Assembly (NCBI GenBank): GCA_964017195.1
Contig: OZ024890.1
Coordinates: 25,041,701-25,105,700, forward strand
DNA length: 64,000 nucleotides
Direction of reading: 5' to 3'
Source of the DNA: Siderastrea radians
Taxonomy: Eukaryota > Cnidaria > Anthozoa > Scleractinia > Rhizangiidae
Each line of letters starts with the position of its first letter. Position 1 is the stretch's first letter. Shown here piece by piece: positions 27,101 to 39,100 of the stretch. The translations under genes were made by a program, and so were the position numbers. The notes under the pieces were generated by a model. The model did no database searches. It was not told where the DNA came from and saw only the letters and a program-made list of their open reading frames with translations.

Positions 27101-30100
27101 GCCTGAAACGTTCTAAACAATGTTCTTAAGATTAATTGCATAGCATTTCAGTAAATAATAGTTCTGAATGAAAGAAAGAACAATTAGGTCAAGTTCTACC
27201 AATTTCCTAAAAGTTGTAACTGTTTTAGCTGTTTACTTTATCAAAAATGGAAGATGCATGACTTTCGACGTCACAAAAATGCTAGCATTTTGTGCTCAAA
27301 TAGGCTGTAAATTACTCTGACCAAACTATAACACTTTATTTTATTCTCACATAGCTTATTCTACAAGTATGAAGACAAGGTAAAGAAGTTCTTAACAAAA
27401 TCTCAGCCTGGGTATGTTCTTAGCATGTTCTTAAAATTTTGGCAAAACTCAGCCTCGACGTTCTTATAAAAAAGGTTCTTATATAAAAAAAAAAGAGTGT
27501 ATGTAAACGGGCCTTAAGTGACTCAAGTTTGGCTATAGAAGAGCAAGCGTTTATTGTTTGTTTTTTTTTTTGTTTTTTTTTTTGTTTTTTCCTTTTTTAA
27601 GACTCGCGAAGAACTCACGGAAACTCGTGAAAGCCTGCAGCAAATGAAGGAGAAACTGGTGGGACAGGAGGAGAGTTTTAGAAAGAAATCCATCGATTTC
27701 GACGCTGAAGTATTATCGCTAAGGAAAGCCAACGCTGAACTCGAGGTAACAACCAATTACGATTCGATAACAAGAAAGGTGGTTAATGTTTGTGGCCTTA
27801 AGCGCTTAGCACTTAAACCGAAAAGCACTATGTAAATATTACTGTATGGTTGTATTGTATTCTGATTATTGTACTAATAAAATGTTTGTTGATATTTGTT
27901 AGAGAGCACTTGAAGCCCATCAACTGAAAACGGCAGTCGAGAGGACGACGTTAAATGACATACACATGCAAACGATAAAGGTAAGCGTTTAAGACAAAAT
28001 TTATCAACTGATTACTCACTGTATTGCTTTTAGTGATTTTTTTGCGAGGCCATAGGGAGACGCCGGGGAGGTTTCTTTTAGTTAAAGAATTAAATGTGTT
28101 ATGCTTCGGACAGACGTGGATTTGAAAGTCTCTATTTTCTTCTCGGTTATCTCTCGAACAGTTCCTCTTTCCCTGTTGAAGAATTCGTTAGTATTTGTAA
28201 CTTCAGGACTTAACGTGCTTTCAAGGTTGTCACAATCAGAGGAAAGTCTGGGATTTTTTTTTCTTAGAACATCAACTGAAGGGTGTCAATTCTGGGGTCT
28301 AATATATATACTCCTTTCAGAGCCTTACGTCTCCTCGCAAGCTACTACAACCTAACCGGCTCAGCCCTCACAGTGCGACTAGCACGCCCAAACGGTTGCC
28401 GGCCACAAATAGGAAATCCAAACTGGCCTCCTCCCCGGTGATTGGAACACCGGATGAGTTACAGAGGCCACCGAACGGACTGATCAGAAGGGACAGTTAT
28501 AATGACATTGCTTCAGACAGCGAGATGGATGAGCCATTCTTTAATTTCGATTCTGAAGAGATGGACGACGAAGAGCTGTATTGTGAATCGCTCCTGGAAG
28601 AACTCAAAAAACAACAGGTGTGGAAAAAAGATCTTTTTTTAGTTTCCGTAGGAAAATTTGTAAAATACCTCTTGAAACTTAGGGGGTGTTTACTTGACAT
28701 CAGTATGACTTTTATACCGTTACTAGTTCATCATGGTTTCCTGTTGTGGCTCTGTATAAGTATTCGTTTACACTCGTCTTGATGCGATTACTGGTAGAAA
28801 ATTTTATATCTGTACGGGATATACCGGTGCAGGTTGTCCCCAGTAGGTATACTGGATCGGCTTTGTCATTTCTGTAAGAAAACTGATATTGCTATGATGT
28901 AAACGCGGTTGATTTTTTGCTTCGTATTCCTTTTAGTTTTAGCTTTGTTTGTTCCCGATCGAAACTCACACCGCCATCTATGCGCGGTATTTTCTCATAC
29001 CGGCGTCATGTAAACACCCGCTAAATTGTCGAGTGAATATCTTTCCAACTGAAACCTGCTTGGATCGTTTAATACTTTTTTCACTTTCGTCGTCGTTGTT
29101 GTTATTTTCTCAGGAGATGAACAACGTGCAGTTGCAGCAGCTCCAGACAGAAGAGGCAACGAGAATACGACTAAATCAAAATATCAACAAGCTGGAGCAC
29201 CAAGTGCAGCATCTGACAACGGTCAGTTCTCTTTGTAGTAGTGCATGTGTTTGGTCTCTTGATTTAGTGCCTACAACTTGTTTGACTTTCAAGTCTGACC
29301 ATCGCCTTTCTGTCTAAGCCAAGGCCTTGGACAGGACGCCATCTGTGAGTTAACTTGTGCCTCTTTACTCAGTCTTGTGCTCATGGAAATTATACTTAGC
29401 ACAAGGCCTCCTCCAGACGTTCTGATTGTGGGGAGTGGATTCAAAGCGACCCGAGGGAAAAGTTAGGTTGTAAGTGACAAAAAAGGGTGTGTTGGGGGGC
29501 GGGGGGGGGGGGAAGGAGCGATTGCAATCCTTTTTGCCTGAAGCAGCTTCTGGACTTCTTTTCAGAAGGTCAAGGAAATGATCGAGATTGTATATAATTG
29601 CAATTGTGGAATAGGTTGCCAATGTTTTTGCACTTTATTGTAGGTGCTAAGTAGTGAGCGGGAAAAACACGCGGCAACTGAGACCGAGCTAAACATGAAG
29701 AACCTGGGTCTAGCTGACAAGCTCAAGGAGGCCCGGGGCGAGTTGACGGGTATGTTATAACCATTATCCAGGCTACAGTCCAACCTGTGTTTAGCAGATA
29801 GTTGTCAAATTCCTAGAAATAATGTAGCTCTACCTCTACGGTACTTATATTAGTTTAGCTTAACAGGACACTTGCCACTTCATGTTTAGTCTGAAATAAT
29901 TCAAGCAACATCGGCTGAATTTGCCACTTGTTATCAGCTCTGTTTTAAAGACCTTTACGTCACATCTTAGAAGAAATACAAACGCTAGAACATGACGTTT
30001 CGGCGTCATTCTGTCGCCATTATCAAATGCAAATTATAAAGTTTTGAGTTTAGAATATATAGCAGTTTAAGTGTGAAAAAGAGAACGAATAATGTCAGTT

Positions 30101-33100
30101 AATTAGAACAATGTCAGCTAATTAACACGTTTCGTACGGATGGAGTCGACTTGCATGTTTAGAGTTGGTCTCCTTTCCTTGATTAATAGCATTTCATAAA
30201 TCAGACATTCCAACTTGCCTCTGCAGTTTTTCAGGATGTTAAATTGCTCGTGCATATTTGGTCGGTCGAAGTTGTGACTTTCTCGGAGATGTTCCCAACA
30301 GCTGAGTACCTATGAGTACCCATCATTCTTATAAATAATGTAGCTGATTTGACGTAGGCTAATGACAACTTTAACGGACGTGCATTACATGTAAGTGGGC
30401 AGTTACCTTTTCCCCAAGGTTGATCATTCAAATCTTGACTTATGTTTGTTTTGTGCAGTCCTTCGTAGCGAAGTGGAAGACTTAAAGTGCTCACTACAAG
30501 CTTCAGAAAGACAAGTGGATTCATTAAAAAAGGAAAGAGACATGGAGAGTATCGAGTCTGGTAGAAGGCTCGCTTCCTTGGAGAGCAAGGTATGAAAATG
30601 ATGTCATTTTCTGCTGAACCTAATTACTCGTAAATTCCGGTGTTAAAATGGTGTAATTTCTGTGTTGAAATGTTTTCTGTGTTAAAATGTTAAAATGGTG
30701 TAATTTCCGGGGTAATTTCTGTTCAGTGCACCGCGCCACCTCAAGAGTTTAAACTTTTTACATCGTTTCATTTTTCTCGACCAACCATTTCCTACAATGT
30801 TTACCTTTCAGTTGACGCGGCTTGAAATAGAGAACTACAACCAACAAACAGAAATGGAGAACACTATAGAGATGAACCAGCACCTGCAGGTAAAAAACAA
30901 TATATGGCTTCTTCTTCATGCAAACTTCTTAAACCCCACATATCTTCTTAGAGTACCAACGTTCTCATTTGAACTATTTTTTCACATCTGTTTAACCAAG
31001 TCCTCCTTAAAAACACTGTTAACAGCTATTGAACGGTCACATTGAGAGAATTCTTTCACTGACATGTTCAAAAGTTTGAAACCAATTGAATTTATTATTT
31101 AGTGTAAGGACTACCTGGAGTACGTGTAAATGGGTCTAAACTACATCGCTAATACACGGACGAATCGCATTTGAAGACGTTCTGGTCTAAACATGTCTGA
31201 TAAATGCAGCTGATCGTGCTACCCTGTTTGGTTTAGACCTTCTGACTTCTCTTTCTAAACCCCTCGTTAATATATTCGGTCTACAGTGCCTTGGTGAAAG
31301 ATCTCAAATAACCCCCGGATTGTTTTATTGTAGGCGGATGTAGAAACTCTAAGAGATGAACTAGAGTTCAAGAACCATAAAATCGAGGAATATGAGAGTA
31401 TGCTGCAGGCTGAAAGGCACCGCCTGAAGGACTTGGGGCAAGAACTACAGGTACGCGTACGGTGGCAGGGACAGGAGAATGGAGGGATTTATGGGGGGGG
31501 GGGGCTGTGAGAATAGAACGGAACTGACGGTAAGGAGGGACAGGGAAATTCCACTGGGAATCAGTTTTCCTGGCAGAAAGATTTCACCCTGGGGCGAAGG
31601 ATCGTTTAGGAATTTGGCTGTTTCTTTGTTCGTTTTACTAGAAATTTTTGGCACTGTTAGAAATTAATTGGGCCCAATCTTCAGAGGATAGTAGTGGTAT
31701 TAAACTAAATGTTGACGACCAAAAAGGTGGTACTAGTAATACAGCCGTACTATAGTCGTTCGAGAGACTTGATCACGTCTGAATGTACTTGTCACTAAAA
31801 TGGCTAATATACTTTGCGAGGAGATAAGTTTAACATACCTTGCCAGATACCTTGCTGTTCCCTAGCCTGTATTTTGTCTCTATTAATTTTCGTTGGTTGG
31901 CCTGTTTTCAGGCAACCTTGGAGAAATTAGACATACAAACGGAGACCAATAACAAGTTGCTGGCTCAACAAGACAAACAACAGGTGAGAGAAATTGAGTC
32001 ATTTTGAACGATGTGGTTGTTGTTCATCGTGGTAAGATTTTGAGCGGTTTTCAATCGAGTGTCGAAAGTAATCCGCGTTCTGCTTTGGTTTTGCTTTACT
32101 TCGCTCTGTGATTGGTTAAAAATCTCGCGCCACCTTCTCGACTAATCAGGAGTAAAACTCAAACCAACTCCGACTTGCTCGCACGCGTTTTCCCGCGCTT
32201 GGCGCCGGTTACATGTATTTGCTTCGAGTTCTGATTGGTTCATTGAGTAATTTGTGTTTGTTGTGATTGGCTGAGGTAATTACTTTGGTTCTGGTTTTAC
32301 GACACTCATTTGAAAAGCGCTCTAATAGTAGCTTTGTGTATCTTTTGTCAGAGTGAGAGGTAGCTCGTGTGTTCCCTGTTTCTTTACCGCTGGACATTGA
32401 TTTGCAAACCAAACCGTCAAGCGTCAGAACATTCCCCACCTGACCAAAGTGTACCATTGCAATTTGGTCTAAATAGTAAAGAAGTGTAATGTACGGCTGT
32501 ATTTCCTGCAGTTACTTAATGATGGTTCACTATTTCTTATTCCAGGATATGGTGAGAGCGTTAGAACAACTTGTGGCTCTTAGAACAGAACTGCAAGAAA
32601 GTAACTCAACGTGCGAACAACAGGTCAGTGTGCTCGAATTTAACGATCCAAGATTACTAACAGCCCCTCAAATTGTTTTGAAGTTCCGAGACTAAATAAT
32701 CACAAGAGGAGCTTTCTTGCGTGCGAAGAACTCAAGAGATTTGTATGTGTACTGGGTTTGTTCGCGGTTCTTCGTTCTCGCTCTCCTCTAAAGTCTTGTT
32801 CAGTAGCAGCTGTCATCTGGTCACGCAACACCTCCACCCACTAGTGGGAGGAAAATGGTTGCGTGACGACTCAAATAATGGTTGAGACGGAGGATCTATC
32901 CTTCTACGAGTTCTGCTCAACAGCCAATGTCATTTTTTATATTTTGTGTGTTTAACAGGTTATGAAAATACATTCGTTGTCTGACGAACTCGATGAAGCA
33001 AAGACCACGATAAGAACGCTGAATAAACAAAAGGAATCCGACATCGTAAGTGATTGTTTTCAAATTATTTTGAAAATTAATGTTTCTGATTTTGTGCATA

Positions 33101-36100
33101 GATTAGTTTGATTGAATTTTCACTAAACTAAGGGTATTGAAATCTAATTTATTGTTGCAGGATTGTGTAAATAACCTGATGGAGTCCGTAAAATCCTTGA
33201 AAAAGAATCTTGGTGAAAAAGATGTGAGTTGTGGGACTCTTCTGTCATTTTACGTCTTCTCCTTGTCACAAATTCACATTTTGAGATTTCTGAGTGAGCC
33301 ATAAAACTAGTCAATTTACTCCTTACCTCTTTTTTTCAGAGCGAGTTGTCTTTCGTTAGAAACCAGCTAGAGGAAAGCAAAATACAACAACAGGAACTGA
33401 CAGACAGTATTGAAGAAAAGGTGGGGTGTTTGCCACATGAACAAACTCTGGTCATGGTGTAACTTACGTGATCAGTGGGGTATTTTATTTCTAGTTACAG
33501 TGTATGCTAACTTCTTTCTACCACATTATTTCATCAGAAACGAACAATTGAAAAATTAAAAGACAAACTTGATCGAGAGACAGAGAAGTTTAACAAGGAA
33601 AGAATGGATCGCGAAGTTGAAGTAAGTTATTCTGAAACAGAGTTTTTGCAGTTACCAGGTTTCTATTTACAACAATCAATAAGGAGAATAACCAAGACTA
33701 CGCCAACGCGTGTTTTCCCGCGTTTGCCTCCAAACGAATCGTGACTGAGCTGCGCGTGTTTTCCCGCGCGCGTTTGGCACCGCCTGCATTTTTTTGCGTC
33801 GAGTTCTGTTTGGTTCATTACTTTATTTACATGTACATTTGTTTTGATTGGTAAATGAAGATCTTCAGGTCAGCAGAAAGGAAGAGAGAAAGTCATTTTA
33901 ATTCCTTTATTTTGTTTTCACAGATGGGTCAATTAAGAGATGATCTTCGTCGCACGACAGAGCAATACAGAGAACTCAACCAAGCTCTCGCTCAACAACA
34001 GCAACAAATGACATCTTTACAGGTGAGTAAGATACGAGTTAACGAAAAAATATTGCATTAATTAGAGTAATGCTCCAATTTAGACCTCACCTCAAGTTTA
34101 CAATAACATTTCGTTATCACCGGAAAGATTTGATTATCACGCGCCACGATCGTGGTGGTTGTCCAATAGAAAATACATCGATGTCAGTGTATTCCAAGAA
34201 ATTGAGCATTTTTTACGGTAAACATGGAAACAATGTTTACTCAGCTAAACGTGGGCGAAACTGTGGTTAGTTTGGATCAGTCCGGGGGGACGTAAACGAT
34301 GGAAGGCTGGCAAGCGGCGAAATGTTGCCGCCATAACACCATAAAATTCCTTGTCAATCTACAATACATTGAAGAGGTTGAAATATTTGAAAGGCAGAGT
34401 TAAGTGCTGTTTTACTATTTCTAAGAAGGAATTTTATTTGTATCTTCTTTAATGACAGTATTTTCCGACAGGGGAGCACTTTTAGGTGCTACTATTCCAC
34501 CCCTGTTGAGTATATTTTATCTACAGAGTATTTCCCCGCCTTGTGCGCCCTCTGTCCAGATGTAAATCTTGTTTTAATGAAACCTGATTACGACAGGGGA
34601 GTGCTTCTAAGCGCTACTATACAACCCCTGTTCACTGTCTTTTGTCTAAAAAAATATTTGTCCGCGTTTCCCCCTCCTTATATTCTTGGAAGTCTTTAAA
34701 TTTTAATGGCAGCTGATGCCGACGGGGGAGTGCTTCTAGGCACTTCTACAACCCCTGTTTAGGATCTTTTATATGCTTGCCCAGTTGATATACCCTCACA
34801 ATGAATAGTCCTTCATGATATAGATCTTGTTTTAATGCTAGTTGATTCCGACAGGGGAGTGCTTTTAAGCGCTACTACATCACCCCAGCTCGGTATTCTT
34901 AACATCTATTTCCTCTCCTTTAGAGGGTTTAATAGTCCATTTTATTCTGTTATCATGGAGAGCAAGTACTTTTTAATGATTTCAGAATATTTTAAGAGAA
35001 TGTTCACGGCGAGTGCTTTTAGGCGCTATCTTGACGCCGTGGAGGAATGGCCTAACTCTAAGGAGAGCGCTTTTAGGCGCTAGTTCTGCGGAAACAATTT
35101 TTATCGCCACCACTCTTGGCTTTTTACCTTTTTAATAACGACAACTTTGGTTGTGTTTTGAAACTTTTTACAACAATTTTTATTTTTTACCACGATGTTT
35201 TTAGTTGCATGCTGCGAGAACGCGGATTTTTTAAAACGTTTTTAACCTCTTTACTCCTTTTATCAAATCATGATTTGTATAATATAGTCCTAGGTTTGAG
35301 CCTCCGACGATCAAATCCTCAAGTCTGACCGAATGAACGTTACTGAGTACCGCGACTCTGTGGTGCTGTTAGTTTTTCATTATTTCCTTAATGGAAATGG
35401 TTTCCTTGTGCAGTGCTTCTTTGAGTTGGGCCGTTTTACTTGCTTTTCTTAAGCATTACCTAATCTTCTCTCCACTGCATTCTTTCGGTTCAAGGCCATC
35501 AGCTGACAAAGATTCCTGAAGTATTCTTCACCAAACAAACGACTCGCAACTTACACTGATGCGACTCAGCCCCCTTCTGGACTTCCCGGATATAACAGAA
35601 GCGTCCCGACATTGAGCCCACAAACACATGCTGGATACTGGGCAGTTTGAACCAGTCACATTCGTGAACGTTCTTCTCTTTACTTCTTTATTTATAACCG
35701 TTATTTTAACCTTGTATTTATTGACAGATTTTATTTGGCCGCGGGCCCAAGTTTTAACTTCCTTTTTTTCTCTTACGCATACTTGTCGAAAACCCTCCTA
35801 TCGTGTTTCCTCACAAAACGTCAATACGCCTCTAAAAGCCCATTGTCACATTTGTTCCGGATACTATCTCTTCAAGTAAGGGCTGAATTTGTAACCCCGT
35901 AGTTAGTTCAACTCCTCAGTTCGAGTCTTACACAGCTCAATAACTACACTTTCGTGGTAAGCGTGGGCCAAAGTTAAAATATTATACGAAAAACTGGAGG
36001 TATTTTTATACAATATTTAATATATTGATCCGAGTAACTTGTATATATTTATAACTAAGAATATTTTACTTAGACCGTGGCAACGGTGTGTTAGTGTTAA

Positions 36101-39100
36101 AAGTGGTTTTGTATTTGGTCTGTTGTATATATCAAGCTTGCCTTTCTAGGGTAATAAGTACCAGTCTGGCTGCGGTTTTTATGCATGACATTGAGTCATG
36201 CCAGGCTACTATTTATAAGCTTTCTATCTGTCACGCGCACATACAGGTTCTTTTTACACATACATATAACATTTTAAAACGGAGTGTAATTTGCTGTGCT
36301 GATATTTTATATCAAGGCTTTTAGAATGTCATTTTGACTCCGAGAACGCTCAAACGTTTTAATAGAAGCACCAAAACAAAATCTAGCCTAACAAAAAGTA
36401 GCACAGGCAGCCCAAGTTAACGTTCTGATAGCACGAATGGAACGTGACTCTTGTTAGAGGCATTCTCAACTTATAGACTTTTTGTGGGAAATTCAGTTGG
36501 GTTCTGAAAATGCTAAAATGTAACCATGAATGTGGAAATAACTTCACTTACCTCAGCATGGGGCTGGGCGCAACATGTCACCAAACCAAAATGGCCACAA
36601 GTTGCGCCCAAATTACACAGAAGCCAGCCCCATGTTGAGGTGTTAAAGTGAAGTTTATTTCCACATTCATGGAAATATTTTGCATTTTTGAGAACCTAAG
36701 TGACTTTTCAACCAAAGAAAAACCATTCAGTTGAATTTGCTGATTTTTTGGAAAGTCGAGCAAAGCTGAAAAAAATATTTTCTATTACGAATTAAGTTAA
36801 ATTCATCTTTTCTGACTCATGATTTCCCTTTGACTCGTGAAGTGTTGAAAGACTGTTATCATCAGTGCTCTTTATCATGTTGAAAGACTTTATTATCTTA
36901 TCTTTGACGGTTTTCCTTCCCTCGATGCGCTGGTTGCGGTTGTATCAGTGACATTACTTGATGAGAATTGGCCTTTTTTTTTTGACTTAGAGAAGTTTGT
37001 GGTTTTTCAGCTTTGCTTGAAATATTGGGGGAAAAAAATCAGTGATCGCATTCGTAAACTGCGCGGCGAGCTAATTCGCCTAATGCAAACACATTCCGTG
37101 ACTTAAGCTACATCACGTTTAGAAAGGCCACCATAGCCGTAGATTGCAATGTGCCGTAAAGACCAGTCATACGTGTTTGTACATAATAAATGTGGGTACC
37201 ACATAAGCGTTTGGGTGTTTTCTTTTATGCTATTCAAATGATAATTTCCCGTTTCTCAATGACCCGCTCCCCGTATGAGCCTCCGTTTGACCTTTAACAG
37301 GTTGAGGTTAGCGAAAGATAACCGCGAAATGCTCAAAACACAGCGGTTTTCAATCGAGTGCAGTGAAACCAAAACCAAAGTTGTCACTGGCAAATTACAA
37401 CAGACGCAAACATGAACCAGTCAGAAGTCGAAGCAATTTCACTTAGCTGGCGCCAAGCACGAGTGCGTCACTATTGGTTTTAGTTTGGCTAAAGCTAATC
37501 CTAATTCTCCATACACCCTTGAAGCCCAATAGTGACAAGCATCTAATTTCTCCTTACAATGTCACAACTTGATCAAACATGCAGGTTATGAGAATAAAGA
37601 AAATGATCACCAAAGACAAAGTGTCTGGATGTTTAAGGAAATTCTCCCAACTAGTACCATACGAAATCTATGGACAACTATGAAAAGGCTTGAAGGGTTA
37701 ACGTAATCCTGTTTCAATTGAATAACAGAGCTACAGTGGCTACTAAGTTCACTTCTCCTTGTCGTGGCCTTGAAGGAAAAAGGCTACTGTTCATGGTGTG
37801 TGATTCTAGGGGCCGAATTGTACTGTACAACGTTCGCGTACACGATGTAAAGTTTTGTGCAATGGCGCCTATAAATGGGACGGTGGGGACCCAAGTGGTG
37901 TCACTCTAAGCATAAGGCTAATTTGTTTTTTTTATGGTGGCCAATTTATCTTAGCAATTCAGTTAATAAATCCAAATTTTCATGTTTTGCTTCCCCACCG
38001 ACGTAGTACCACATTTTCTTCAGAACCAAACCCCCTTTTCTTAGTCTAAGCTTGTCGCGTGTGACAAATTGTTCCGTCTTACTCGGCCCTAATGAATGCT
38101 ACTGAAGGTTCAACCACCACACCTTTTCATTCCCGTATTCGTCCAAGTGACTGAGGTCACGTCGCCTATTCCTCCAAACGAAGAGGGAGATAGCAGTCTG
38201 CCTTGCTTGCTGCTACTATTTTGGTTATCATGTAACTTTCCTCTCCAGAGAGAAAGTTAAGTGACACCCAAAAATAACAGGTATGAAGAGGGGGAAGGAT
38301 GATAACACCAATGATTTACGTTGTCAAAATCTTGATATTATTCATTTCTTGAGCACAGTCTGACCTGAAGGAGAAGACTTCTTTGATGAACACCTTAGAA
38401 CAGAAGGTAGGTCAAGATGATAAACTAATGATCAAATAGTGGACCTTAAGGTGGCCGAACACAGTTTTCTTGTACCTATGCGTTATTTATCGTTATTTTC
38501 AAACCACTGGCAGTTGGGCAGCCAAAATTGGCAAGGTGCAAGTTCAACTAAAGAAGATTGTATTTTGATATGTTTTATTGGACTAGGTACCGTTACCATG
38601 GCAACACAGCTGGTAGTAAACCAGCATTAAATAATGGGTTTGATTTATTTTCAGAAAATCCAGTCGTTAGATTTTTTCCATCATTTGTCTCTAGAAAACT
38701 CAGAAAAATACTGGCCTATTGACACTGGTCTCGTGAAATTTTGACAGAGAGATCTTCTGTTATTTTGTGTTTTGCATTTTAACGTTTTCTCAACGTGTCC
38801 TCTGTCAGATTTCAATTTTTGTTTGTAGGCGAGCTAAGCGTGTTCCGAACTATTATTCTACCAAATTTCGTGAAATTCTAACGAGCGGTTCCGTAGAAAT
38901 CAGTGCATTTCCACAAAATCGTGCAGTCACAATTTTCTGGTTAACTGCGCATGCGCTGCATTTGACAGGATTCTCGATCTTTCTCGATCCATACAAACAA
39001 TCCCAGAAAGGGAGGGTATTTTCCAAGAGTATTACCTTTAATACATTGAAAAACAAACGTTTTTGACACATAACAAACTGTTTGATTGTTAAGACGGAAA

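Noticed and set aside
29498..29513. G-run as a possible G-quadruplex element
   Set aside because: A single homopolymer-like G stretch in an intron; too little to claim function, and homopolymer length may be unreliable.
34468..35081. Histone 3' stem-loop, iron-responsive element or hammerhead ribozyme
   Set aside because: The loop TTYTAR and stem sequence do not match the histone consensus or the CAGUGN loop, and no CUGANGA/GAAA hammerhead core is present.
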